From Bombyx mori (Eukaryota; Arthropoda; Insecta; Lepidoptera; Bombycidae): DNA of 64,000 nucleotides. The translations under genes were made by a program, and so were the position numbers. Under the pieces are notes generated by a model. It was not told the origin of the DNA. It did no database searches and saw nothing but the letters and a program-made list of their open reading frames with translations. Positions 39,701-50,800 of the stretch are shown here, one piece after another. Within the stretch, counting starts at the first letter, position 1; every line of letters starts with the position of its first letter. Location of the stretch: positions 13,895,501 through 13,959,500 of the forward strand of contig NC_085127.1 of the NCBI RefSeq assembly GCF_030269925.1, given 5' to 3'.

Positions 39701-42700
39701 CCTGATAGAACCTCTTGTGAGTCCGCACGGGTAGGTACCACCACCCTGCCTATTTCGGCCGTGAAGCAGCAATGCGTTTCGGTTTGAAGGGTGGGGCAGC
39801 CATTGTAACTATACTGAGACCTTAGAACTCATATCTCAAGGTGGGTGGCGCATTTACGTTGTAGATGTCTATGGGCTCCAGTAACCACTTAACACCAGGT
39901 GGGTTGTGAGCTCGTCCACTCATCTAAGCAATAAAAAAAATAAAAAAAACCTGTCCCTGCTGGTTCGAATCCGGACTGACCATTAGCATTAACATCCCAT
40001 AATGGACATTAAAACTTAAGTTATAAAAGTATAAAATAAAAAAAAACACCCATTTTAAAGCAAATTAAAAATACCTCACCATACTTCAAATCCATTAGAT
40101 AGTTAATTATCTGTTTAGTGATGCCTCTCCTTTCTGCTGTGGCCTCTCCTTCCCACACGCAGGTCTCGGTTATAGAGCCGTCTTGGAACCGACGTAGTTC
40201 GGATTTGTCTCCCCAGAACGCCCTGTTATGTCAGGTATTTGCAAATATACTTGGCACTGGCAGGTCAATAGTTCAACTCGCCCTAAAATATCCTTGGACC
40301 CGCGGTCTGCTCTCAACATCTGCAGACCTTCTAAATCCCACAAACCCCGCACGCCCCCTAGACGCGGGGACCTTCTAGGAGATTCGGCCTCAGACCAGAA
40401 AAAAAGAAAAAGCCGCTAAGTAACGTAACTCAACTCATCTTCGTGGACGTAATTGGTCTCATTGGACATTGAGGGTCTCAAAGTACTTAAGGGGATAGGA
40501 GCCGGGCGAAATCCTTCTCAAGCTCCGCCTCCTGTGAGTCGGTGGTGGTTTCTGGTGGCAGGACCTAATGCGTTTCGGTTTGAAGGGGGGGTAGCCGTTG
40601 TAACTATACTGAGACCTTAGAACTTATATCTTTTTTTTTTTTTTTTTTTATTGCCCTTGTAGGCAGACGAGCATACGGCCCACCTGATGGTGAGTGGTTA
40701 CCGTCGCCCATGGACTTCAGCAATGCCAGGGGCAGAGCCAAGCCGCTGCCTACCTCAGGGTGGGTGGCGCATTTACGTTGCAGATATCTATGGGCTCCAG
40801 TAACCACTTAACACCAGGTGGGCTGTGAGCTCGTCCATCCATCTAAGCAATAAAAAAAAATAAAAAAGGTGGACTTGTAAATATTGTGGAGTCGAACATC
40901 AAAATATTATTCTCACCTAAATTCCAATGCTTCAGGCAAATTGGCCGGGGGACCTTTTTCAACAGGATTTAAAGCATTATCTTTATTCAATATCAGACCA
41001 AATGCTAATTTTTCTTCATAACTGTAATAGAGAAAGTCAATGGAGACAGCATGAGAACAGACTTGATGTAACTTATTGTGGTCGTGGTATAAATTATATA
41101 TGCACAAATTATATGTTATGTATATGAGTACGCATGTTAATTTATCCGCAAGGAATTCCACAATTTGAATCTACACTCATCAAATAGTTCATTTTTTCTG
41201 TTTATATAGAATAAATAAATAAAATAATCTATTCAGAACTGAACTATTAAAAAATATATAATATTAAGTATTAGTTAAATTTCTGTTCAGAATAAGGAAA
41301 GCTGTAACTTTGATAAATGCTGTGCAATTTTTATAAAATGGGTAAAGCGACTTCATTATGTGTGATCTCATTCGAGTCCAGATTGTACAACAAGCTTATC
41401 CTACACCATACGTCACACAGAACAATTGGCCATTTACGACATCACATATTGCATTCAGTGTACATCTTGATGTGCCAATCATTAGATCATATTGAGTTAT
41501 TTAAATATTATAATAAATTCAACCAAGACCTTTGTCTATGAACGATGCTGACTGTTTAAGACCAGAGTTACATGGTACGCATGTTTTTCAATGACAATAT
41601 AAACCAATAACCAGTATTCCTAAATTTGCACTAACCGCTAGGAGCCATAATTAACATTTACATCACTACATAGTATAAAATAAAATCGCTTTCTCTGTCC
41701 CTATATCCCTATGTATGCTTAAATCTTTAAAACTACGCAAAAGATTTAATGCGGTTTTTTTTTAATAGAGTGATTGAAGAGAAAGGTTTATATGTATAAT
41801 AACATCCATTAAATAGTCGAGAAATCAATAATAAATTACAGTTTCCGAAGCGAAGCGAGGGCGGGTCGCTAGTGTTTTAATAATTTAATTTAATTACCAG
41901 CTGTCAGTTTTAGCTGCACTCAATACTTTCTTTACAGGCCATGTGAAGTCAGCTTCTACCATCTGCAGTATCAAATGAACTCTATCCCCGAGTCCTTTAG
42001 CAAGTAATGAATACACTGTGTCCGTGACAAGCATGAGTCGATCCAAGCCATAATTTAATTTGTCATCCTTCGATACTTTATCAAGGACTGATGTTTTAAG
42101 AAGTTCCATATTTTTAAATCTGAAATAAAACGTTTCTCTAGTATTATTCAATAGTATGATGCTAATTACATAAAATATTTCAGTTAAAGCAGTGCACATA
42201 ATCCGTACTTTTTCAATGTCAGTTCTGCAACTAAAATAATGTCCTGCAATGTTTCTTTGACTTAAATGGCGATCTACGGCCAAATGGCAATTGTATAAAA
42301 GTCGGTTTTCGTAAAGAAAAATGAACCGTGAGCTCATTAACCTAAGCAAAAAAAAGTAAGTTAATCATAACTTATTTTTTTCATATTGTGTGAAACCAAC
42401 TGTTGGTTACATTGATTTTCCTACCACTCAATTCTGTTTTAAAAACAAATACAATAAAATCAAGTTTGGATTTAAATATTTCACATGATTTTCCAGTTGT
42501 CCCATCTATGTAGCTCCTAAGATGCAAGGTTTATTTTGTAATAAAGAAAAAAATGTAAGTACTTAAATAAACTTACCTCAATATATGATCAAATTTCATG
42601 AGCATTTTAACTGGTGTCATAAACAGTGGTATAAAACTATTTATTTTCACATTATCAAGCATTTCCACAGCTAAGGCACATTCTCTCTTCAGTGCGTAAT

Positions 42701-44792
42701 ATGTCCCTTTACAAATTTGCCAGCATATATTGTAGTATCCTGTGCTGTCTATAAATACTATAGGAAAATTTTGGTGGAATTCTTCAAGGGATGGAGTAGC
42801 ATCTGCGGCTTTGCATAGTGAGATACCTTTCTTGTCCCATTCTGATGTTTCTAAAATTGATTTATTATTTACAATTTTAATACTTTTAGGCATCCAGAGG
42901 TCCACCTGTTTTAGATCTTATTTAGGACACTATGATTAAATCTAGTATTAATTAGTAAAATTATTCTTACAATTAAATTTATTAAGTTTGAAGTTTTTAA
43001 TCACTGCAGATATTAATTAGTGTGGATATGGCAACCTTCAAAAACATGTGTACAGACTTACAAATGAGTCGACTATTATCAAAGCCGGCGATCTGACTTT
43101 TGGACAATGATTGGTAAATCAGATAAACGAATTATTCACTTTGTATTCCATTGGCAGTCACAAAACTCTTCGGAACGACATCTTAGATAAATAACAGGTT
43201 AACTATTAACCTTTATTTAATGCAGGTTTTGAACCGTATTCTTTGAAGGAGACGATTATATTCAAATCAATCTGTATTGACATATCAATAAAAAATTTTT
43301 GTCCAAATGCACAGATTGCCACCTTTGATAATAGACGACTCAAATAGTGTAGTAAATAGTAGTACTTAAAGATTATTCTGTTACAACAGAATCCTGAACA
43401 GTCTCTGTGATAATATGAGTATGGCTATAGTTACAGTCACTGAGTTAACTGTTGCAGTCTAAAGGTATGTTTTTTTTGTAAAATGTAAGGTTTAATTAGT
43501 AATCAGTAAGTCTATGGTGCCAATACTTATAGGAGCATGTTTTGTTAATCAAATAGTTTTTCTATACTACAGATTTTTTATCGACTTACTCAATGCTATC
43601 CAAATATTCCTTACAATCTGATAACTGCTCATGATGTTATTTACTCTTTTTGTTTGCACGTAATATACAACAATGTTATTAACTATTTGGCCTGAAATAG
43701 GTATGTTTCTTTGACGCAACCAAATCTTCAGTAGCACCACAGCCTGCTTCAAATTCTCACTGTTCAGTAAAGTATCTCTCAACAGCTTTTCGTTATTTAA
43801 AGCTGTAACGTCATATAATATGCTGCTATTGTAATATGGTGTTGGGGAATCAGTTTCTTCACTTTCTGTTGTCGAGAACAACCAAGATTGCCGTAAATTG
43901 TTCCGTTTAGGGCTGAATCTATGTAACTTAAATGTGTCAGTGTCACATACTAAATTTATTCGAACCGATAAATGGTTTTGCAGTTTACCGGCTGGTTTTA
44001 ATATTAATATAGGTTTTGTTTCGCACCCATTAATGAATGAATAATTTAAATCTACAATTATATCGCTTTTGGACAAATAAGATGCTATATAAGCTAAGTA
44101 GGCTGCACGTTTTTTGTGATATCTGTAATTAATTGAGTCATTCTTGGTATATGTTTGTGACGGTACAGTAATCTGTAAGTCAACTACTAATTTCGAATTA
44201 ATCGCACATCCTAATGCGTAAGATCCAACAATATCAACAGTTTCAAACTTATGAAATTTGAAGACGCATTTTGTCTTCTTCAATTCTTCACTGATAGGTA
44301 GTTTGACTTTAATTTTTTTTGTTAATGTGTGTTCAGTTAAGTCATACTCTGTATCATCCGTAGGTATACTGTCTAAGTGGTTCTTAAAGTCTGTGAACCA
44401 TTGTAGAAACCGTTTTTCAACTTTCTCTTTAACTTTAACCTCCTGTAGTATTTCCTCTACCTGCAGTCGGAACAAATTAGAGTTAAACAAAGTCTCCGTC
44501 TCCTGGAGCCGATTCAGTTCATTCACAGTGGGCTGTCGATATAAGCTTTTTGTTTTTATACGTTTCTTCTTTTCCTTGTCTTCAAAAATTACTTTTCCAT
44601 TTTCATTAATCAATCCACTTTCCCCGTCGTCTTCGGAAATTGAGACATTTTTCTAAAATAATGCAATAAAAACAATCAAATACCATGCAAATTAACATTT
44701 TACTATGCAATGTTTTGCGAAACTTTACAGTTTAATTGAATAATAATAATAATATTGATTTAGGTATGTCAAGCACTTACTCGTTTCACCAT
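30736..44792 (-). CDS. NOL6: Nucleolar protein 6 (NOL6 / Nrap)
   Basis: Fourteen exons, 5' to 3': 44781-44792, 43590-44652, 42577-42850, 41898-42119, 40917-41021, 40080-40222, 38945-39185, 38635-38786, 37609-37909, 35337-35590, 34363-34571, 32940-33125, 31644-31745 and 30736-30867. They sum to 3,396 bp (1,131 residues plus TGA), close to vertebrate NOL6. NOL6 is a component of the small-subunit processome in the nucleolus, needed for early 18S pre-rRNA processing; its Nrap domains have poly(A)-polymerase-like folds. Diagnostic stretches: VGSYALGCAI with VDLQITVP, FWGDKSELRRFQDGSI, VDVLKNGLVFRLAI, FLHPQPFTPP and GEVIAVLWKP. The acceptor at 38786 (not a stronger-looking one at 38805) is the only one that keeps frame. 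It is convergent with glycosidase copy B. Introns are full of Bm1 and LINE tails. Confidence 0.93.
30940..31643. other. NOL6 intron with an interspersed repeat
   Basis: 31150-31535 is a moderately repeated unit (TTATGACCTGGTAACTAAGA, TGGACTTTTTGGAGGATCCC, CTCCTCGCGTTCCC) also at 62488-62890 and, diverged and inverted, at 46166-46440. It has no coding capacity. Confidence 0.75.
31919..32167 (+). mobile_element. Bm1 SINE, 5' truncated
   Basis: From CTGGTGGTAG to the poly(A) tail; in a NOL6 intron, antisense to NOL6. Confidence 0.92.
32462..32910 (+). mobile_element. RTE-like LINE tail (probable)
   Basis: Contains GGCCCACTCCGACTCCGTTC near its start and CCAATCGGTTCAGTAATTTC with ACAAACAAACAAA near the end, then ATATTATTAGTATTAGTATA. 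The style matches RTE-like 3' ends; the clade is inferred. Confidence 0.55.
33157..33288 (+). mobile_element. Bm1 SINE 3' fragment
   Basis: Bm1 3' half, 30 bp beyond the acceptor of the NOL6 exon 32940-33125. Confidence 0.88.
33765..34050. mobile_element. Composite of Bm1 pieces in alternating orientation
   Basis: A 26-bp plus-strand Bm1 3' stub (33765-33790) abuts a minus-strand Bm1 (33791-33978), making a perfect palindrome at the junction. A plus-strand Bm1 internal piece follows at about 33999-34050. Confidence 0.8.
34613..34736 (-). mobile_element. LINE tail, family 1 (CR1-like)
   Basis: T run, then TTGCCCTTGTAGGCAGACGA to GCTGCCTACCGC; in a NOL6 intron. Confidence 0.85.
34865..35170 (+). 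mobile_element. Jockey-type LINE 3' tail
   Basis: CACTGAGTTTCTCGCCGGAT and CGATCCGGTGGTACATTC mark it; in a NOL6 intron. Confidence 0.82.
35900..36342 (+). mobile_element. Bm1 SINE, full length
   Basis: The best complete copy here, from the tRNA-like head GTCGTGGCCTACAGGATAAG with the B-box GTTCGAATCCC through the body to the poly(A). In a NOL6 intron. Confidence 0.95.
36343..36999. other. NOL6 intron, no feature recognised
   Basis: AT-rich. 36400-36570 ends in CTAAATAAATAAATATT, like a LINE tail, but I cannot place it. Confidence 0.35.
37000..37252 (-). mobile_element. Jockey-type LINE 3' tail
   Basis: CCTACCTATGCTGATAGC to ATCCGGCGAGAAACTCAG and the GCGACGGGTTCGACGAGGAC end. Confidence 0.82.
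37321..37559 (+). mobile_element. Bm1 SINE, 5' truncated
   Basis: Its tail ends about 44 bp from the donor of the NOL6 exon 37609-37909. A small reverse Bm1 piece is at 37983-38037. Confidence 0.9.
38318..38612 (-). mobile_element. RTE-like LINE tail
   Basis: Inverted relative of 12846-13112 (CTGGACCGATTTGGCTAATT, AAGTCTGCCGAGTCA). It lies directly downstream of the NOL6 exon donor at 38634. Confidence 0.65.
39703..39949 (+). mobile_element. Bm1 SINE, 5' truncated
   Basis: In a NOL6 intron, with poly(A) at 39930-39949. Confidence 0.9.
40552..40858 (+). mobile_element. Bm1 SINE interrupted by a LINE tail
   Basis: Bm1 40552-40630 (with an internal deletion) and 40754-40858 are separated by a reverse family-1 LINE tail at 40631-40753, whose poly(A) is seen as a T run at 40631-40649. 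Confidence 0.88.
40631..40753 (-). mobile_element. LINE tail, family 1 (CR1-like), inserted in Bm1
   Basis: T run, TTGCCCTTGTAGGCAGACGA through GCCGCTGCCTACC. Confidence 0.88.
41680..41875 (+). repeat. Repeat tail, unclassified
   Basis: Starts near ATAAAATCGCTTTCTCTGTC and ends GAAGCGAAGCGAGGGCGGGT CGCTAGT, a form common at lepidopteran repeat ends. It lies in a NOL6 intron just before the donor of 41898-42119. Confidence 0.5.
43065..43342. mobile_element. 278-bp MITE, copy 1
   Basis: Ends are inverted: TGAGTCGACTATTATCAAAG on the left, CTTTGATAATAGACGACTCA on the right. A second copy of equal length is at 52197-52474. No coding frame. In a NOL6 intron. Confidence 0.88.
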
Positions 44793-44905
44793 TTTTATAT
44801 AGAATTATTTATCTAATACATATTTCCAGTATACACATCTAAGGTTATGAAATTGTAAAAATGTAAACAGTACAAGACAGCATGTATCGTCCCTCAAACA
44901 TGTGA

Positions 44906-46077
44906 CAATACCGGTAAAATGGGGCGATTAGGGATTGACAGGCGAATCGGGAAAAAACCGGGAAAATCTTTCGACGCTCAATATAAGTTTTATATTCGTT
45001 GCAAAATCTTCCATTTTTTGTAGTTTAATAGTAGAATGTTGAAAGTTCACAAAACAACTCTGAATATGCATGATAATAGCTGCTAACTTATAAAAAATCG
45101 CGTTTCAAATTAACTTCCTGTGGTGGTCATTATTTTAGTGCTAGAAACTTTGCTCTCTTTTATTTATTTGATAATAATAGAAGACGACTATGATTTATAA
45201 ACGTTATTTAGTGTTTGAACCAGCATATATATTAAAGGAAAATCTCAGTTGTTATTGTTTTTAATGTATTTGATTAAATAAAAATACATGTAAAAATCTG
45301 TTGTTTTTGGGGATATTGGGGACGTCTTAGGTACAAATAACAACGAAAAAGGAGTCAATTGGGATGAGAATACGTGAAATGGAAACGACCTAAGTATAAA
45401 TAGGTACATGTTTGTAGGGTTGTCTATGTAGTTATAACAAATTTTTTTAAATTTGTTGGTAAAAATCTGGTTTATTCGAAGCGAAATTGGGAATAAGTCT
45501 TTATTTGAAATAGATAAGCAATTTAATATAAGTAAGTCGATTTTGCAGAGACATGTAACAAGATCAATGAAATCTCAAGGTGGACAAAAATGTCTAAGTA
45601 ATACATAATAAAATATTTAATATTTGTTCATCTGATTAATCCATGGAATAACCGACACACCTAATCTCTTAACCCAGATAGAAATATCAGCACTGTCGAT
45701 TGCACCTATAATTGAGGTGATGTCTGCCATGTACTTTTGTCAGTTTTTCAATTTTTTTTATTGATGATCACTTTGTTGGTGCAACTAAATAAATGAATAA
45801 ATTAAAACTATATATAAAAATAGAAGTAGTGCCAACCCTAGGAAATTTCTCATTTCGTCCCAATTAACCGCAATTTTCGGGTAAATAGGGATTACACCTA
45901 TTTTTGCATTTTTTGCTTAAACTGGAATGCTAGTTGCATAATTTTAAATTAGACAACAAAGATGCCCCCAAGACTCAATCATTTTGATCCTGATATAGCA
46001 TTATATACATCAACAACTACCTTAAAATTGCTCATAAAGTTGGAATTTGTCCCTAATCGCCCCATTTTACGGTACTG
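44906..46077. mobile_element. 1.17-kb inverted-repeat DNA element upstream of NOL6
   Basis: The left end CAATACCGGTAAAATGGGGC and the inverted right end CAGTACCGTAAAATGGGGCG both continue into GATTAGGGA. There is no transposase frame. It starts 114 bp before the NOL6 ATG, so it either forms or abuts the promoter. It contains the short repeat 45694-45805. Confidence 0.78.
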
Positions 46078-46165
46078 ACAATCATTTGACAGCGAGAATG
46101 TCCAATGAATAGGCAAAGAAAACCTAGCTCATACCTCTGTATATTTTTTATATAATAAAAAACCT

Positions 46166-46500
46166 AGCCACAAAGTGGCGGGAATGCGAGGAGCGAATTT
46201 GTATGATTTGTTTTATTTTCTTAATCTAAAGTCTCTTCGAGTTTATACATATATAATAATGGTGGTGAATTATCCCTCTATCACCTATGAAAGTGTACAA
46301 GTGTGGAAATATAAAAGAAATTCGCTGGACCTGGCTTCTCGGGTTCCTCCAAAAATCCACTGAATTTTTAGTAAATGACCACCGTTTTCCTGAAGCTATA
46401 TTTAATATCATCTCGTTTAATTTCATTCCATCCCAATTGCTTACAGTCTTAAATAAATAAATTTCATCTTATTACGCTCCATTTTATTCTATGCTTAAGC
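46166..46500 (-). repeat. Diverged inverted copy of the 31150/62488 repeat
   Basis: GGGTTCCTCCAAAAATCCAC and AGTAAATGACCACC correspond in reverse to the other two copies; the middle is rearranged. Confidence 0.55.
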
Positions 46501-47509
46501 GAATTTAAATTACAATATTTTATTACTTGACACTCTCAACAATGGTATCCCAAGAAGACTATTGCCATACTGAAAAAAGAAGAAGGGTGTTGTGTGAAAA
46601 TAAAATTGACTAGAATAATTCTAGATGTAATGAAATTCATTATGGAATAAAGTTGAATTACATCCCCCTGCCCCAGACGTGCTCCTCTGGTTTGAGGATC
46701 GTGGGCATCCATAACTCGTTTTCACGATTTTTGTTTGATATTCAAATACGAAATCGCGTAAAAAATATTTTTTAACTTGATATGGCTCTCATAGAAGCAC
46801 CAGCGACTCTACGCTTAGCTATAAGGATTAAAGAGTTTGTTCTTTTATTTGCAAGCTGCTTAAAAAGATAGTTTAAGCTTTTTTAATTTCTTCGATCAAC
46901 CACTAGATTCCAATATTGTATTTTATAATCTCATTGATGTGGCTTAATCCCAGCATCAGATATCTAATTGCAAGCAGCTGTAGTGTCTAATTTATAATTA
47001 TTTAAAGTTCAATCGGACTACCACGTTTATGGCCAAAGTCTGTTACCGTCAAAATAGACATACAGACAGAACGAAGTACATGATCGATCATCTTGCGCAT
47101 AGATAATACACTCTTGCACATACATCTTGCTGAACGGTATAAGCGTCTAAAGACCTTGGGATGCGGCCCTGGCAAATGATACTTACTCGCCTTACTAGAG
47201 ATTAATTTGTTTTTTTCACGTCGGGATCACCAGTGTGAGGTTTCGTGATGTTGAGGGTTTACTGTGCGCTCTCCTCCGGAAACCTCATCAGAGTGGTCAA
47301 TAAAACACTGACTATAATTGTATGTTTATTCGCCACAGCGACCGCGGTGGATCGCTGCACGTTAACCACTGACTGACTAACGTATGTCGCTCATTACTAT
47401 AAATGCATAGTAAGCTAAGCGGGGCGAGGTATCATTCCCCTACACTTAGAATGCATGAACAATTACTTATCACACATGAGACAAAATATATGTGCGTATT
47501 CGACGCAAG
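46501..47509. other. Intergenic, no feature recognised
   Basis: No supported gene between the NOL6 upstream element and the IDH3A 3' end. Confidence 0.35.
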
Positions 47510-47724
47510 TAAATTAACTCTCAGACACAGCCCACTGAGTTTCTCGCCAGATCTTCTCAGTGGGTCGCGTTTCCGATCCGGTGGTAGATTCTGCGAAGCA
47601 CGGCTCTTGTTAGGGTTCGTGTTAGCAACGTCATCAGGTTTGAGCCCCGTGAGCTCACCTACTAAAGTTAGGGTTACGCTGACATAGCCCCTAGGGCTAT
47701 CAGCTTAGGTAGGAAAAAAAAAAA
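47510..47724 (+). mobile_element. Jockey-type LINE 3' tail
   Basis: ACACAGCCCACTGAGTTTCT to TAGGTAGGAAAAAAAAAA; lies just past the IDH3A distal poly(A) signal. Confidence 0.85.
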
Positions 47725-47801
47725 AGAAACTTTGGTAATTGTCAATTTATTGGAGTTCTAGGGTACGTTAAATAAGAAACCTTCATCATTTTAATTACAC
47801 A

Positions 47802-50800
47802 TTTATTTCAAAATTAGTAATGAGATTTATACATTAAGTGGCAATATATAATAAGTAAAATGTAAAAGTGGCAGCTCGGAATTGTAATGTTGACAATGGT
47901 ATAAATACGAATGGTGATGGTTTGATTATTCGATATTTATTTACAGATCAAACTACGTTTTTACAACATAAATACTACGATTGCTTAGCAATACTGTAAA
48001 GTAATTTAAATTCAATAATTATTCTCTTATACTTTGGTGTTACTGTGACACATCTAAAACATCAAAACGCTACGTTTGACGTTACCTTTCACTCCTTGAA
48101 TAAATACTTTTTTCACGAATATTCGAATAAAGGAACAGCACCTATTCAGCCTAATTCAGTTTTGAAATGATGGCATTAGTAAATTCACTGCATTTCGCGG
48201 TACCGCCGAGGTCACCAGTCAAGGCTCTGCCCTCGCGTAATACTTCGTAACAGGCATTCTGGACGAGATCAGCGTGATCATTTAACTGCAAATGCCTCAG
48301 CATCATAATAGCCGACAACAGTAGGGCTGTAGGATTGGCCATGTCTTTACCGGCGATATCTGGGGCTGTACCGTGTACCTATAGAAATAAGAAATGCATT
48401 GAAATTTGGAATATTATAGTATTTTTTTTTTTATTGCTTAGATTATAGTAAATATATAAATTTTTTAAATTATTTAATTACATACATCTTGTCGACTGTT
48501 GGGTATCTAATTCATTGACGCGCTCGTATTTGAAAACGAAATAATTGAAAAAGAACTGTCAAAATGTATGGCATTTCCAGTTTTAAATATATATTAACTT
48601 GCTCATCTCTAGTCAAAAACAATCTCAGTAAATACATAGGGCACACAAAAAACGATTTTTAAATTATGTAAGTTAATCTTTAAACATAAAAGTGAGTTAT
48701 CGCCTTTTATTCTTCAAGTTTGATTTCATATGCGAATCGATCTATGCGATAAGGTTTGACACCGGGTACAAACGATAGCCAGCTCTTTTTATAGATGGCA
48801 ATTTTACTGGCTAGCATTTCGCTGCTACATTTCTCAGTGTTCCATTTATTTTAACACATTTTTACTGTAACACGCCCTGAAAGGTACCTTATAGCTCTTT
48901 TAAGGAAATGTCAAATCTCTCCCGGCATAGGCTAGTTTCATATCTCGTGATAATTTAACTAAAACTGAAAATGTCACTGGAATGGAACGACAAAGGTGTC
49001 CATAATTACATGGAAGACCTCTGAAAGTTACAATTAGCTTAAAACTGTTTTTAAGTATCCAAATTGACTACCAGCGCACTTATTATTTCCCTGGTATCCA
49101 ATCAACAACAGGATTCAAATAAAACAACATTATCTTTATATTTAACTCAATAAAATTAAAATAAAAACAAAACTTTTTTTATATTTTATTGGGCTAATAT
49201 ATTTACATACAACTAAATGTCACAATAAAACTTCTTAAAAAGTTTTCAGTACACAAAACTAAATCACAAATGACTCACAAATCCATGAGTGTAAAAATAA
49301 ATCACAATAAGGTGCTAACACAGCCTCTGATGGGAATGGACCAGTGTTACAAGTAACAAAAATCATAACATCAGATTAAATCCGAATTCCCGGTGCAAGA
49401 ATAATAAACTAAGCTTTATCCATTAGATGGATATTGAAGCACAGAGTTACAAACCTTGAGGACAAATTTCACATAAACTGATTTAAATAATTTTACGACG
49501 TTATTCAAAACAAATTGAAATAGGAAATTAACAAATAATTAAATACTGAACTACATCCGCATTACAAATTTCATTACATTTTATTTACAGTTTAATTTCT
49601 CGTTTTCATAATTAAGTACTCAAAATGGCGGTCACGATATTTTTAGTCAATACATCTAGTACAAAGTCATGGTAACTACACAATACGTCACAATAATAAA
49701 TTAACTAGGAGACAAAAACTACTACTCTTAAATAGATTATTTAATTTGACGGCGTCCTACGATGCTTCAATGTTATAGTATCGTATAGGCTGGATATATC
49801 ACTGGGAATTTTTTCTTTTATCATTTAAAAATATATTTCTGTTGTCTTTGCTTTGATAAGTCCACGAGTATAATTGAATTAATATAGAAGTACAAATAGC
49901 TGAAATAGTACAGATTGTCTTTACTGGCATTTTATTAAATAACCTATTTTAACCAGGTTACTATATTCTCGTTTCTTATTCCAGTCCGATGATGTGAGAG
50001 AGAGAGGAGTGAGTGTTGAGCTGACGGCTGATAGAAGAGAATGGAAGTAAAAAATTAGCTGTGCGATATGCTTGGATAAAGTGAAGAAAAAGAAGACTCC
50101 AATCCGATTCAACTAGGATATTCGCGTAATAAACGTCACGTGTCATTTTTTCGATTATTTTTATATTTTTTTATATTATGAATCCTTGTTAGGCTCGACT
50201 GTGATGACCATACACATGTATATATAGCAATTCTATATAAACCTTTTTATTTATTGGAAAATTAAGGACACATAAAACATAAAATTAGACAACGTTGCTC
50301 GAGTCATGTCCGTGCCGCGTTCGTCACGCGGCGATTGGTCGGTATTGACCCGCATCGGGTGCGTCGCGCCGGCACAGTGTTGCCAGAATCTTATCCGATT
50401 CACTCTCGGTGCTTTTAGGGCTATCAAGCACCGGTCACCGTCCTCGGCGACTACGACAAAGAGTTCAACGAGCGAACTAACCCATAGACACAGCCCACTG
50501 GGTGTCTCGCCGGACCTTCTCAGTGGGTAGTTATTCCGATCCAGTGGTAAATTCTGCGAAGCACTGCTCTTGCTAGGGCTAGTGTTAGCAATTCTCTCAG
50601 GTTAAGCCCGTGAGCTCACCTACCCGTCCGGGCGTATCTGGAGTAGGCCCTTAGGCAACCGCCGAATAGATAGGGGAAAAAAGTGTTGCCAGGTATCAGA
50701 AAACATTTCTCACAATGGACTACACAGTACAAAAAATCTGCATCACAGATTCTATTACATGAGTAAAGTCGAACGGAATACATTTTGTAGCTTCTGACTT

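Noticed and set aside
42851..42905. Extension of NOL6 exon 3 upstream to a GTG start (VDLWMPKS)
   Set aside because: The acceptor TCAATTTTAG at 42851 gives the correct phase and continues the family sequence (TSEWDKKGISLC). The upstream acceptor shifts frame.
43567..43589. Continuation of the NOL6 exon 2 frame to its stop
   Set aside because: GTAAGT at 43584-43589 is a strong donor and the frame joins exon 3; the last codons are intronic.
49921..50112. 63-codon minus-strand frame in an IDH3A intron
   Set aside because: Low complexity, no motif, no splice support.
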